Shown: one piece after another, positions 22,488 to 34,343 of the stretch | How the letters are laid out: each line of letters opens with the position of its first letter | Position numbering within the stretch: the first letter of the stretch is position 1 | Assembly (NCBI GenBank): GCA_037176905.1 | Contig: JBBBWG010019112.1 | Coordinates: 1 to 64,000 of the forward strand | DNA from: Azolla pinnata | Taxonomy: Eukaryota; Streptophyta; Polypodiopsida; Salviniales; Salviniaceae | Reading direction: 5' to 3' | DNA: 64,000 bases | Translations under genes and position numbers: made by a program | The notes under the pieces: model-generated | The model's database searches: none | Seen by the model: only the letters and a program-made list of their open reading frames with translations | Told to the model about the DNA's origin: nothing

Positions 22488-24226
22488 AATGACCCATAAA
22501 CAGCCAAATTACTACCTACATACTTCATTTGGAAACCCTAAAACCATGAAACCCTAAACTGTAAACCCCTGATGGGCATCTAATGGATGTGACAGCAGCT
22601 CCATAGCACAAGCTTTTAGGGCCCCCGATCACGAAGAGATGTTCGGATCGTTCCCCGGCTCTTTGTCCCCTGATCGATCTCGATTGCTCTTGCGATCTGC
22701 GTGCGTTAATACATCGATGCTCGCATCGTTCAGAAGCATGGGTTTGCTTCCTTCCCCCTCGTGGCATCCTTACCCCCCTCCTTTTTTCTGTCTGATGCGA
22801 TGCATTGACCATGGGTACAAGTCCTAGATGGATGCATATAATTTTATGCAAGGATTCTCATCGATGGTGGACCCGAATGGCCACGGCTTATTGGGATGAG
22901 GATGAGGGGCTTGTCAATAATGCCCTCACCATGGCATAGTTTGTTTTGCTAGAAGAGATTCCGATGTCCTAGAACAAGCCAGAGTTGGGTTGGCTTCTTC
23001 CAAGATGCATCTGAGCTGTGTGTCTCTATGTGGCTTTTGCCAACCGAATCGGCCTGCATCGCATCGTGGGCATGTTCTCAGCGCCGAAAAGGACACAAGT
23101 TTTTCCCACGGAGCCCACACTCGATGAACCTTGTTAGCATGTCGTCAATCTAATACATACAGGCGTTTGCGATGCACCGATGTGCTTTGCTTTCATAAGG
23201 ACTGAGCGGCTGGCTCATTGGGAGGTATCTTTCTAGGCTTCACATGGTTCGATGCGGTGGAAATCGTGTCTGGTATGAAGATTTCAAAGAGTCTCGGAGA
23301 CTTTGCACTGTCAAACGTCGTAGCCCGTTTGCAGTCTTGATCCGAACAGTCGGCTTGTTCTGGCCCACTTGCGCTTCGGCTCGTCGATGCCCTTTTAGCC
23401 CGAAACAAGTCTTATGATCTTGGAGCAACCTTGAACCACGAGGAATCTGATCGCCAAATGGCCCCAGTAATCCAAACTCCATCCAGCATAATCAAAGCAG
23501 ACATTGTCGTGATCTTACCGAGCTAGGATCTACGTGTGTTAGTCGATTCCTTCCATGTATAGGTCTAAGCTTGGATCATCGATACTATTAGGACCATGGC
23601 ACTATCAGCTCGGCGTATTGCGATTGGATTCGTGCCGATGATTGATCGTGCATGGATCAAAATTGTTCAGATCGAACGCTGCCAATGCTTCAACCCAATT
23701 GATCTAGTGATCGGAAAACAAGGGAAATCATAAGCTCCTCCAAAATTGCAAGAACTGCACAATTTGTGAAGGCTAATACATATACTTGTACTCTTCTTTT
23801 TTTTCGTAAATGTATGTTTATATTAAAACTACACAACAATACAAAAAAACCTTGGCCATCAAAACTACTTCAAAAGTAGCGAGGTGGCAGAGGCAACCTT
23901 CTAAGGTGCCACAATACAAAACGACATAAATCTAACTCGTCTAGGGACAAAGTTCCCATATAACACGATTGTGAAAATTGTCAGATCAACTTCCTCTTAT
24001 CTTATATATATGTTGAGATCCTCCACAAAGCCCATTAAATAAAAACCCATTCCACAAGTTCCAAATATACCATATGCCCAAGTACTTCAAATCATCAAAC
24101 ATAACCTTATATGCAGGGATTGGTAAAGCTTTATCCCACCTTCATGAAAACCCATTGAAAATGTCACGAAACATTTCCAGTTACTGACCCCTACAACTGC
24201 GATATGACTATCCATATACCTTTAGC

Positions 24227-25504
<1,278 letters not shown>

Positions 25505-26767
25505 TAAGCTTGTTTTCGAAGACGATAATGGTGTTTCCCTCCATCATTCTTTTATTGATCCGATTTGAAAGCTTGCTACTCTTCAAAAATTCGCGCAATC
25601 TTGTGCCAAAGACACTCCTGTTGTAGTGTATCATAGTGGACTTACGTTGGTTCATCAAATGTGTTCTGAATCGCATGAATTTTGCAGGGATTCTGGAACT
25701 ACATTGTTGTGCACACTTGATGTTAATTCCAATGGAAGGAAATTTTTTGTTTCGTTGGAGTCTAATAGAATATTTGATTCTCAATGTGTTTGTGGAAATG
25801 TTAAAAGACATACTTGTTCTGCTCATTCGCTTCCTGTATAAGAAGCTGACATGGATGGAAAGCAAACCGACGTGAAATCAATATATCAGTGTTTCGAGTA
25901 AGATTCACTTTGGCAATGCTGGTCCATTATTTCATAAGCAGTGTCTTACCCAAATGCTGAAGATTTTAAAACAAAATCGTCTACCTTGGTGGAAACTAAG
26001 GGGAAAATATGGCTTCCGCCAGTGATAGAAATGTATAAAACACTAAATGGTTGAAATATATTTGCACCAGAATGAAGAATCAAATTGCACATGAATGGGC
26101 TCCTCTGCAAAACTAACTAAAGAAAAGATAGAATGCTTTAATCCTAAGAAATGGTTCAAATTTGTCAATTCCTGAGCATACATTCAAAATAGAAATCCAG
26201 TAATGTGGGGATCACAGATTATCAAAATGTACCATATAAAACATAATGCAATAAGTTATCCAAATATCGTAAGCAGCCCACCAACCGAAGTCCATTTGAG
26301 AAGAGCCAGAAAACTGAAGCAGTTCCAGAACTTAACATAACAAGACTTGCAAGCCTGTGTCTCATAATTCGAAACAGGAACCATAAACTCTTCAGAAGTG
26401 ATTTAATGGAATTATCTTTATGAAGCATGCTTCTTGATATATTTACCATGCCACTTGTTCAAACATTTACATCTCAATGTTGTAGGGAAAATGAGATCAC
26501 TACTCTCAAAACAGGAAAGGAACCAAGCATGAGTTGACACTTCCATTGCAGAAAGAGAGCACAAACAAATCAATCAGTTTTCTTCCAATACAATCACTTC
26601 CTAGGAAAGATCTCACTTGTTCCCTGCGCTTTTCTCTATAAAACAAACGCCCTCGTCCCTCTTATCTTGGAAAGGAAGTAATGATGAGGAAATGTGGCTT
26701 AGTATGTGAATATTCTTCCATATGTAACCAAGTCTTAAATGAGAGCCGCAGACACAATCAGAAAACT
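25505..26767. other. Spacer between convergent Nudix and NDUFAF4-like genes
   Basis: The spacer is AT-rich and holds the 3' UTRs of both genes. No recognisable coding, RNA or repeat feature was seen. Confidence 0.6.
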
Positions 26768-29437
26768 TTATTCGAGCCTTGGTTTAGCACTCCCTTGAGT
26801 CACGCCCTTGAACTCATTTCTCTCATCAGGATTCGGAATAGAGGCGAACTTCAGAACTTTCTCAAGTAGAGCTGCATCGACATTGTATTTCTTCGCGAGG
26901 CCTTTCACATCCATAGCCTTTTCTCCTTCGAGTAATCCTTGATAGGATAGGAAAACTTGCTTAATCTGACCTGCATTTAGTTTGCCAGGAGGAACATTGT
27001 TTTCACTGAATCCTGATGCACTGCTCTGTCTATTCTTCGGTAATGGCCGCCTAAACTGGGGGTGTTCCTGTAAAAGGTAAAGAACTTGTCTATTTTAAGC
27101 TTCCAATAAGAGCAACTGGGCAAAATATCAAGAAAAACACAAGGTATTTTTTATTTGTTTTTTACCTCGTGCGTAACCTTTGCTCCACCTTGATTCACAA
27201 CGACACGACCAGCCAATTCTTTTACCATTGCTGAATACATGGGATCAGATTTGTCCCATTCTCTCTCCTCTGGGGGCCCCATGTGTAGATCTATAGGAAA
27301 AGAAACATATTTTCAATTTCTTGAACTCCATACAATATGCCAAGAAGATGATTACTTTGTTGAACACAAACGTTAGGGCGTAATACTAGTGCAATGGACT
27401 GGCTGTCACTTTTTCAAGAGACAGCACAATCTTCACAAGGACCTCCATGTATGGGTGTGGGCCCAGTCCTGTAACAGTTGCTAAGGAGATAGAGGATGAA
27501 CTGCGGCAAAACATTTGCAGGGAGAGCACTGGAACAGTTCATAACGATCCTCACACTATGCCAATCTCTGCATGCAATTTGGAGTTGTTCGTGTCAACAA
27601 AATAAATCTTTCATGGCACAATGGAGAGCTTCTACAATGCCCACGTCCTAGAACAACTCTATCACTGTATCAAATTCTTTTCCGAGGTCCGCTGTCCCTA
27701 ACAGTACATCTATGCATGAGCAAGAAACTTGATCCTGTCACCAAATGAACTCTTTCCTCACCTGTCAAGAGCTACCGATGTATCTCTTTGGGAAATCTTG
27801 GAACACGAGGCATTTCATCTAAATTCTGCAACCTATTTCCGAGCACCCATGACAGCAATTTCTCATGAAGATGGAAGCCACAGATGACTAGAACATACGA
27901 ATGATAGAGCAAATGAGTAGTATAAAAGAATGTCGCCTACTTGATACCAAAATCAAAAAGGGAAAGCTAGGTATCCTATCTTCACATGCATCAATGATGC
28001 ATATCATCTGCGATATATTTTGCAGAAAGCTTTCCCACTTTATTTTCTGGAGAATTGCCGTCATGATCGGAGGAGAGTTCTGCAAGTTTCTATGTTGGAA
28101 TCAAGACCTCATTACCATAAACTATATCACATGCTACAGGAGGGAAAACGGACCGCGAACAAGTGGCATCTCCTGTGGAACCAATCAATTCCCATGGTCA
28201 AATATCTTGCATGTTGCTTGAGTTATTATCGATCACTACATCCCTGATTCATAGACCTTATATCCCAGGTCATTGAGAGGCGCATAAAACAAGAACATTG
28301 TACAAGTCTCAATGCCAATCTTTACAATAATGATATACAACTGAATGCCAAAAACTAAGGACTATATCACACCATAACGAGATCAATTAACTTCAAATTA
28401 TCCCACAAACATTGACTCTAGGATGGAAATCAACTAGGTACGGATTTAAACCAAGCCATCACTCATAAAATGATAACATGTTCGTTTCAAATCTAAGGTG
28501 TGCTTCAAGGTGGTGAGAGAAATCTAATGCCAAAATTGGACTGCAGGGCACCAACACAAGATCAGGAGGTAAAAAGGTCCACTTACAGGCATCGATTTTG
28601 GTTTGAAATTAGCTAGGTGCGGATGCACCTGGCCATAAACTACATGTGTACGTATCGATGGTCACATGAATTTGACCCCTTCAATTTCCTGATGATGAGA
28701 ATGCATAATATTCCATCAAACAATGTAAAAAGAACAGCATTCTGAATCAGAAGAAAAACATCACTCATAAAATGACAGCATGTTCGTTCCAAATCTAAGG
28801 TGTGCTTCAAGGTGGTGAGTGAAATCTAATGCCAAAATTACGGACTGCAGAGCACCAACACAAGATCAGGAGGTAAGAAGGTCAACTCACAGGCATCGAT
28901 TTCGGATTGGAATTAGCTAGGTACGGATGCACCTGGCCATAAACTACATGTATATGTATCGATGGTCACATGAATTTGACCCCCTCAATTTCCTGATGAT
29001 GAGAATGCATAATATTCCATCAAACAATGTAAAAAGAACAGTATTCTGAATCAGAAGACCCCCCTCCCAACACACACACACACACACACACACACCAAAG
29101 CGACAACTTTTTCCGATCACGCCCTGCCTAAACTAGATAAAGAAAAAGGAGACAACTTGGCAAATGCAAAGGAAGTACAGAAACAAAACCGTGATGCACT
29201 GGATACGAGCAAAGAACAGAAGAAAAAAGGGAAGCAGAACTTAGAAGAGGAGCAAAAAATGAAGGTTATACCATGAAGCGGTGGAGGAGGAGGTCCGGGG
29301 AGGACATCGCCGGCAGGAAACCTGGGATGCATGGGCACCTCAGCCCTGTCTTTCAACCTCGAGGAGGAGGAGGAGGAGGAGGGGGAGGAGCTCAGCTTGG
29401 TGCTCGATCCCGTGACCTTACGCAGGGCTTGGCCCAT
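26768..29437 (-). CDS. NDUFAF4-like (UPF0240) mitochondrial complex I assembly factor
   Basis: Three exons (minus strand): 29272-29437, 27166-27290 and 26768-27067, joining in phase to 196 residues (human NDUFAF4 has 175). The start MGQALRKV was chosen because Gly2 mimics the N-myristoylated MGALVIRG start of NDUFAF4. It is followed by a poly-Ser stretch, then AEVPMHPRFP, resembling SVAPRHPS. Exon 3 holds the diagnostic PPGKLNAGQIKQVFLSYQG and LAKKYNVDAALLEKVLKF, parallel to the animal KGKISIVEALTLL and YQLEQKDVNSLLKYF. The animal protein assembles early complex I modules at the inner membrane; the same role here is inferred. Intron 1 is nearly 2 kb and carries a tandem duplication. An upstream in-frame Met exists but adds a Leu/Cys-rich stretch with no counterpart. 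Confidence 0.72.
28457..29058. repeat. About 300-bp tandem duplication in NDUFAF4-like intron 1
   Basis: Two copies with offset about 302 bp both begin CATCACTCATAAAATGA and end TCTGAATCAGAAG. They are about 95% identical by eye. A fragment of a third copy may precede the first near 28430. Confidence 0.88.
29070..29095. repeat. (CA)n microsatellite
   Basis: A perfect CA run follows directly after the second copy of the intron duplication, preceded by a C-rich stretch. Confidence 0.9.
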
Positions 29438-29554
29438 CTCCAGCGCCTGTGGATTCTCTCTCTTCTGCGCGTCAGCGCCGCTCAGATCCTTCGCAGCGTC
29501 ACGAAGCGCGACACACAGGAGCACACAGAGGATCGCCATCGTATACATGCACAC

Positions 29555-29680
29555 ATGCATACATACATACATACATAAATACGTATGTATGTACGTACAT
29601 ACGTACAACATACATCCATACGTACATCCATACATCCATACGTACATACACATAAATACATACGTATATACACATAGAAA
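29555..29680. repeat. TACA/TACG tetranucleotide array
   Basis: Variant TACA, TACG and CATA tetramers alternate, including TACGTACATACGTA, which can pair with itself. It lies 120-240 bp upstream of the NDUFAF4-like start. Confidence 0.9.
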
Positions 29681-30494
29681 ATACATGCATACAACTGCAG
29701 ATACAACATTGAAGTCTGTGACTGACATGTATGCGTTGCATGCACCACATGAGGATGCTGATTTTAGGGGGGGCCCCCGCCACACTCGAGCTGCTCTGGC
29801 TCGGCTCGATTCATCGGATACTGGTGTTTTATCGCGACGAGGAAACTGCTCGTTCTGCTAGAACGAACGTAGGAAATACATGCATTCAGCTGCGGATAGA
29901 TACGACGCTGAGTCTATGACTGACATAGATCCCGTGCCGTAGCAGAGGAGGAAAACAAAAGAGAAAACGATCCAACGCATTGGAAAAAGAAGGGGAAAAC
30001 AAAAATGAAGCGGAAGAAGCCAGGAGCATATGTATGTATATGTATGTAGGTAGGTAGGTATGTATGTATGTGTACGTATGTACGTACGCAGAGCGTATGG
30101 CTTTTTGGCACATGCCCCGCAAGCTCTTGTTCTGACACATTTCGAAGCCGCGTTCCTTGGGCTAACGAAGATTTTTCTGGGCACATTGTCATGTACTGTG
30201 CGCGTCCACGTGAATCTCATCGATCAGAGGTATAACTCCACAAGACATGATGGTTGTTGGACACGGCTCCTCAGTTCCGGAAACCCTAGATATATTAAAA
30301 TCTAGGGTTTTAACCAGCGATCGGAAAGGAGCAGACGGATCGGATCGGATCGGATCGGATCAATCCGACGGCCTATCATGGGCCTTCTCCGGGGGCGCGC
30401 CGCGTCGATACCTGATGTTTTAGGGTTTAGGTTTTTTAGGGCTTTTTAGGGCTTTTTAGGGCTTAGGGTTTTATATGAATGCATACATGCATTG

Positions 30495-30508
30495 CACACA
30501 TACATACA

Positions 30509-30544
<36 letters not shown>

Positions 30545-30545
30545 T
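30495..30545. repeat. (CATA)n microsatellite
   Basis: About ten CATA units run into TATATATATG and TGTGTGTG, 430 bp upstream of the ZF-HD start. Confidence 0.9.
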
Positions 30546-30845
30546 GTGTGTGTCCATCTCCCTTGCTAATCATGAGAATTAGCCAAACTAAAACCCCCAA
30601 TTTCCTTTCCTAATGTTCACTGATCATGATGAATTAAACACCCCAAAACTCTGATTTTTTTTTTGCATACAAAGCTTCAACCTCAGAGCATCTACCACTC
30701 AAAGAAAGAAAAAAAGAAAAAAAGAACCCATTTTTTTGCTTGATTGAATCTTCTATAGCCTTGAGCCTAATCAGCTAGCTCATGATGTATCCATGGATGG
30801 GATGGGGTGGGATGGGATGGGATGTTTCCATCTAGATTCGACCGG

Positions 30846-30912
30846 GATCCGATCGAGATTCCATCGAGATCCGATCGAGATTCCATCGAGATCCGATCGA
30901 GATTCGATCGAT
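30846..30912. repeat. GATCGAGATTCCATC 22-bp tandem repeat
   Basis: The unit GATCGAGATTCCATCGAGATCC is repeated about three times just upstream of the conserved ZF-HD coding region. The frame stays open through it (Met at 30793), so it could encode an N-terminal extension, but more likely it is leader. Confidence 0.8.
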
Positions 30913-30969
30913 GATGCTTCCGCGCTGCTGATCTCCTCTGCTTCGATCTTCGGGCACGATTTGCGAAAA

Positions 30970-31875
30970 ATGCGAGATCGGATGGTGGGCAATGTGCGGT
31001 ACGGGGAGTGCCTGAAGAACCACGCAGCGTCGTTGGGCGGCCATGCCACCGACGGCTGCGGCGAATTCATAGCCATGGCCGATGATCGTGACAATGATGA
31101 TCGCGATGATGATCGCGACGATGATGATCGCGACGATGATGATCGCGATGATGCCGAGGATCGATCCCTGCCGATGATGATCTGCGCCGCGTGCCGCTGC
31201 CACCGCAACTTCCACCGCCGCGAAATCATTTCATCGTGCGAATCTGCTGATCATGATCCTCATCATCCTCAGATTCATCATCATTCTCAGATTCATCATC
31301 ATCATCAGCAGCAGCAGCATCAGCAGCAGCAGCAGAAGCATCTGCTGCTCCCATCCCCGCCTCCGCGTCTGCCCATGATCTCTTTCAGCTCCCATCATCA
31401 CCGCCGCATCATGGACACCGGCGGTGGCGCTGCTGCCGCTGCCGCTTCCGCCGCCATTAACCTACAATATGCAGCTGGAGGATTATATGCCCAACAGCAG
31501 CAGCACCATGGCTATGGCCTGATGCATTATGCTGTAACTAGCCACCATCAACATCCTCCTCCTCCTCCTCCTCCTCCTCCTCCTCCTCTTGAGCTGGCAT
31601 CTGCCATGTCCCTGGTCAGCTGCAGCAGCAACAAGAGGTTCCGGACCAAGTTCACCTGCGAGCAGAAGGAGAAGATGCGGAGCTTCGCGGAGGCGATCGG
31701 CTGGCGCCTCCAGTCGAACAAGAAGAAGGACGACGATGACGACGAAGTCCGCGACTTCTGCGCCCGAGTCGGCGTCAAGCGCCATGTCCTCAAGGTCTGG
31801 ATGCATAACAACAAGAGCAGCAGCAGCAACAACAACAACAACAAGATGAAGGTGAACTTGGTGAAGCAAGGCTGA
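30970..31875 (+). CDS. ZF-HD zinc-finger homeodomain transcription factor
   Basis: A single exon, as is usual for this plant family, encodes 301 residues. The ZF-HD dimerisation finger starts [25 protein letters not shown] (residues 9-33), with Cys14, His18 and Cys30. It resumes at [11 protein letters not shown] (72-82). Between these halves sits an insertion of Asp/Arg repeats (about 38-64) that the family lacks. The middle is His/Gln/Pro-rich. The divergent homeodomain is at about 222-282 ([20 protein letters not shown] ... VKVWMHNNK-type helix 3, here LKVWMHNNK). Such proteins bind ATTA-type sites as dimers in the nucleus. Met at 30970 places the finger at the N-terminus as in relatives. 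An upstream Met at 30793 would add 59 repeat-coded residues. Confidence 0.93.
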   Translation: MRDRMVGNVRYGECLKNHAASLGGHATDGCGEFIAMADDRDNDDRDDDRDDDDRDDDDRDDAEDRSLPMMICAACRCHRNFHRREIISSCESADHDPHHPQIHHHSQIHHHHQQQQHQQQQQKHLLLPSPPPRLPMISFSSHHHRRIMDTGGGAAAAAASAAINLQYAAGGLYAQQQQHHGYGLMHYAVTSHHQHPPPPPPPPPPPLELASAMSLVSCSSNKRFRTKFTCEQKEKMRSFAEAIGWRLQSNKKKDDDDDEVRDFCARVGVKRHVLKVWMHNNKSSSSNNNNNKMKVNLVKQG

Positions 31876-32549
31876 TGCTGAATCGGGGGGCTCCGATTCG
31901 AGGCGGCAAGGCGAAGAAGGCGCAAAGCAAAGCCCACCATCGTCGATGAATCTCTTGATTCAGGGCTCACTAGGTGAAGCTGCATGCAAGCCCGACACCG
32001 AAATCGCATTCGGATTCAGGGTGAATCCTCAAGCGAGCTAACGCAAGCATCGGATTTCGGATCGAATCGGCTCTCAACGGCTCTTCAATGCCAGGAAAGC
32101 TCTTTGACATCATGAATTCCGTAGTCTTGCCAGATGTTCTGTTAGGATCTAGCTCCCGGATACTGACCAATGCACTGCTCGGACAACGCATCGATCTTGG
32201 GAGCGCTTCGATCCAATTGATTGTCCGAGGCCCCTCTCTCTTGCCCATGCACTTGCCCATTGTTGGCATTTGCGAAGGGTTTTGAACTCATGACCTCCTC
32301 TCTCTCTATCTCTTTGTCTTTGTGTGCCGCGAATTTACCAGCAGAATAGCACAAACAAAGCTCTGTTCGACGATTGGGGTTTTCGACGGCGATGTGAGCA
32401 CGACGATTTCTATCCGGATTCTCCACCCTAATTCAGAGGATCGATCATTTGTAAGCGCATAATCCTTCGTTTGCCGCAACACGTTATCTCGACACTTAAA
32501 AAACTCCATGTAGGAGTATGTATTTGGGGCATGCCAAGTTTAAACAAAG

Positions 32550-32613
32550 CAAGAAGAAGAAGAAGAAGAAGAAGAAGATGATGATGATGATGATGATGAT
32601 GATGGTGATGATG
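32550..32613. repeat. (AAG)n(ATG)n compound microsatellite
   Basis: About nine AAG units are followed by about twelve ATG/GTG units. No gene frame is associated with it. Confidence 0.92.
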
Positions 32614-33049
32614 AAGCTCAAGAAAGCAAATCAGAAGCTTGGCGCGCCGCGACGATCCAGTAGCAATATGTCTTTTTGGCTTTTGTTCTTGCCTCCTCTC
32701 TCTTTCTTTTGCTTTGTTCAGCTATGTGATGCCCCCGATGAGAGATTCGAATCGATTCGGCTTCAACCATCGATGCGAAAAAGAAGGCAAGCAAATCATC
32801 AGGGCACGCATGCATGTTCCAATGGCAGCAAACAGATCGCATGTGCAAAGCCGATAAGACCAAAGCCAAGAAATGCTCGATTCCGCAACTCCGGCCTTCC
32901 CATGTGAATGAATCATCAAGCAACGATTTAATGCATTATGTGTATAAAATGTTGTCGGGGCTTGTCTCGATGGATCGCATCTGCCAAGCGTTTTCTTCGA
33001 CTATTCGATCCATGTGGGCTTGATCCCAAGACCTCTCTCACTTCAATTC

Positions 33050-33545
33050 CAAAACATTGTTTGATCACAGATCAAGAGCTTATCCATATAGCAAGTCCTA
33101 GGTTCAAAACTGACCAAGCTCGTCTTTTTCATCACCCGGACCTACGAATTCAAGACAGATCAAGCTGCTAAGAACTGTTTGAATCACAGATCTAAAAGCT
33201 TATTATCCACAGCTAAGTCCTAGGTTCAAAACTGACCAAGCTCCAAGCTGCTAAAAAATTGTTTTGTCAAAAAGCTTATCCATAGGTTCAATCCTAGGTT
33301 CAAAACTGGACCAAGCTCTTCTTTTTCATCATCAGGACCCTGGGATTCAAGACAGATCAAGCTGCTAAAAACTGTTCGGTCACAGATTTAGAAAGAGGAC
33401 CTTGGAATTCAAGACAGATCAAGCTGCTAAAAAAACTGTTTGTTCACAGATTTTCTATTAGAAAAAGGACCTCGGAATTCAAGACAGATCAAGCTGCTAA
33501 AAAAACTGTTTGATCACAGATTTTCTATTAGAAAAAGGACCTTGG
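33050..33545. repeat. Diverged tandem repeats of about 70-130 bp
   Basis: The phrases AATTCAAGACAGATCAAGCT, GCTAAAAAACTGTTTGATCACAG and CCTAGGTTCAAAACTGACCAA recur five or more times in varying combinations. The last two complete copies (about 33395-33535) are nearly identical, and older ones are more diverged. Confidence 0.85.
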
Positions 33546-34343
33546 AACTAAACACCACCACAAGTTCTCACATATGCACAGACACACATGCAAATCTACA
33601 GTGACTGACACTGACATACTGCAGAAATTGTAGCAGATCCAAGCTTTGCTCACTGTAGCACTGCTTTTCTCTTCTTCTTCTTCTTCTTCTTTTCTTTTTT
33701 AAGGGTTTGCCCATTCACAGCCATGTTCCCAATCCTCTCGTTTTGGGGATGGGGGTGCAAGAAGTCAACTGTGCTCAAAGAACCCCCCCCTCCCCCCCCT
33801 TTTTCTTTTTTCCTCTTTTGGGCTGCTGCATGATGCCCAGACTGAAGTTCTATACAGCACTAGGTTTCAGCTCTGACGGAATATAAACATCCCTGCTGAT
33901 TGATTGATGGATGATGAGACACCATAGCTTGCTCTGCAAAAAAAAATATCGGTACATATATATCTGATATTGGTACATATAATCCACTCACATATTGTAC
34001 ACAGCTCTTGTCTCCGTCGCTCTTAAAGGGCTGCCTCAGCCATCGCAACTACCATTTGGAGATTCGAGTTCACTGGATCACTGCAATATCATATTGCATT
34101 TTGAGTAACAAAATTTTGTTGCATATAACGAACTTCTTTTCCATTCTGGTTTGAAAAAAATAAGGTTCCCATGTTTCTAAGCAAGAACACACAACTTTTC
34201 AGGTGTTTTCCTATAGGAAAAGATTTGATCAAACGAAACAAGCATTCTAAACTTATGATTAGGCTAGATCTTCAATATGCTGAGAACACTTTGGCGACCA
34301 AAATTTGGATGGCTGTAAGACAGGATAAGATCACTTGCAAAGT

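Larger units (their letters stand above)
29438..30969. other. Head-to-head promoter region, NDUFAF4-like (-) and ZF-HD (+)
   Basis: This 1.5-kb spacer is packed with tetranucleotide and other simple repeats: TACA/TACG (29555-29680), TATG/GTAG (30028-30095), GGATC (30327-30362), TTTTTAGGGC-type (30417-30475) and CATA (30495-30540). Frames through it encode Tyr/Thr/His or Cys/Tyr/Val strings only. A degenerate 50-bp direct repeat is at 29686-29736 and 29876-29925. Confidence 0.75.
31876..34343. other. Spacer between ZF-HD (+) and PIG-L (-) 3' ends
   Basis: The spacer contains the ZF-HD 3' UTR, an AAG/ATG microsatellite at 32550-32613 and a series of about 70-bp repeats at 33050-33545. A C-rich/T-rich patch lies near 33780. 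I see no coding family on either strand. Short open frames here are unrelated to one another. Confidence 0.6.

Noticed and set aside
21961-22528. Open frames with repeated NRPTKSP or LLGDFF-like units
   Set aside because: Translations of the AATCGCCCA minisatellite.
22560-24200. Possible transposon remnant in the large F-box/Nudix spacer
   Set aside because: No coding domain, terminal repeats or target duplication could be seen.
29438-29785. N-terminal extension of the NDUFAF4-like gene
   Set aside because: The extra residues come from TACA-type repeats. MGQALRKV matches the expected start.
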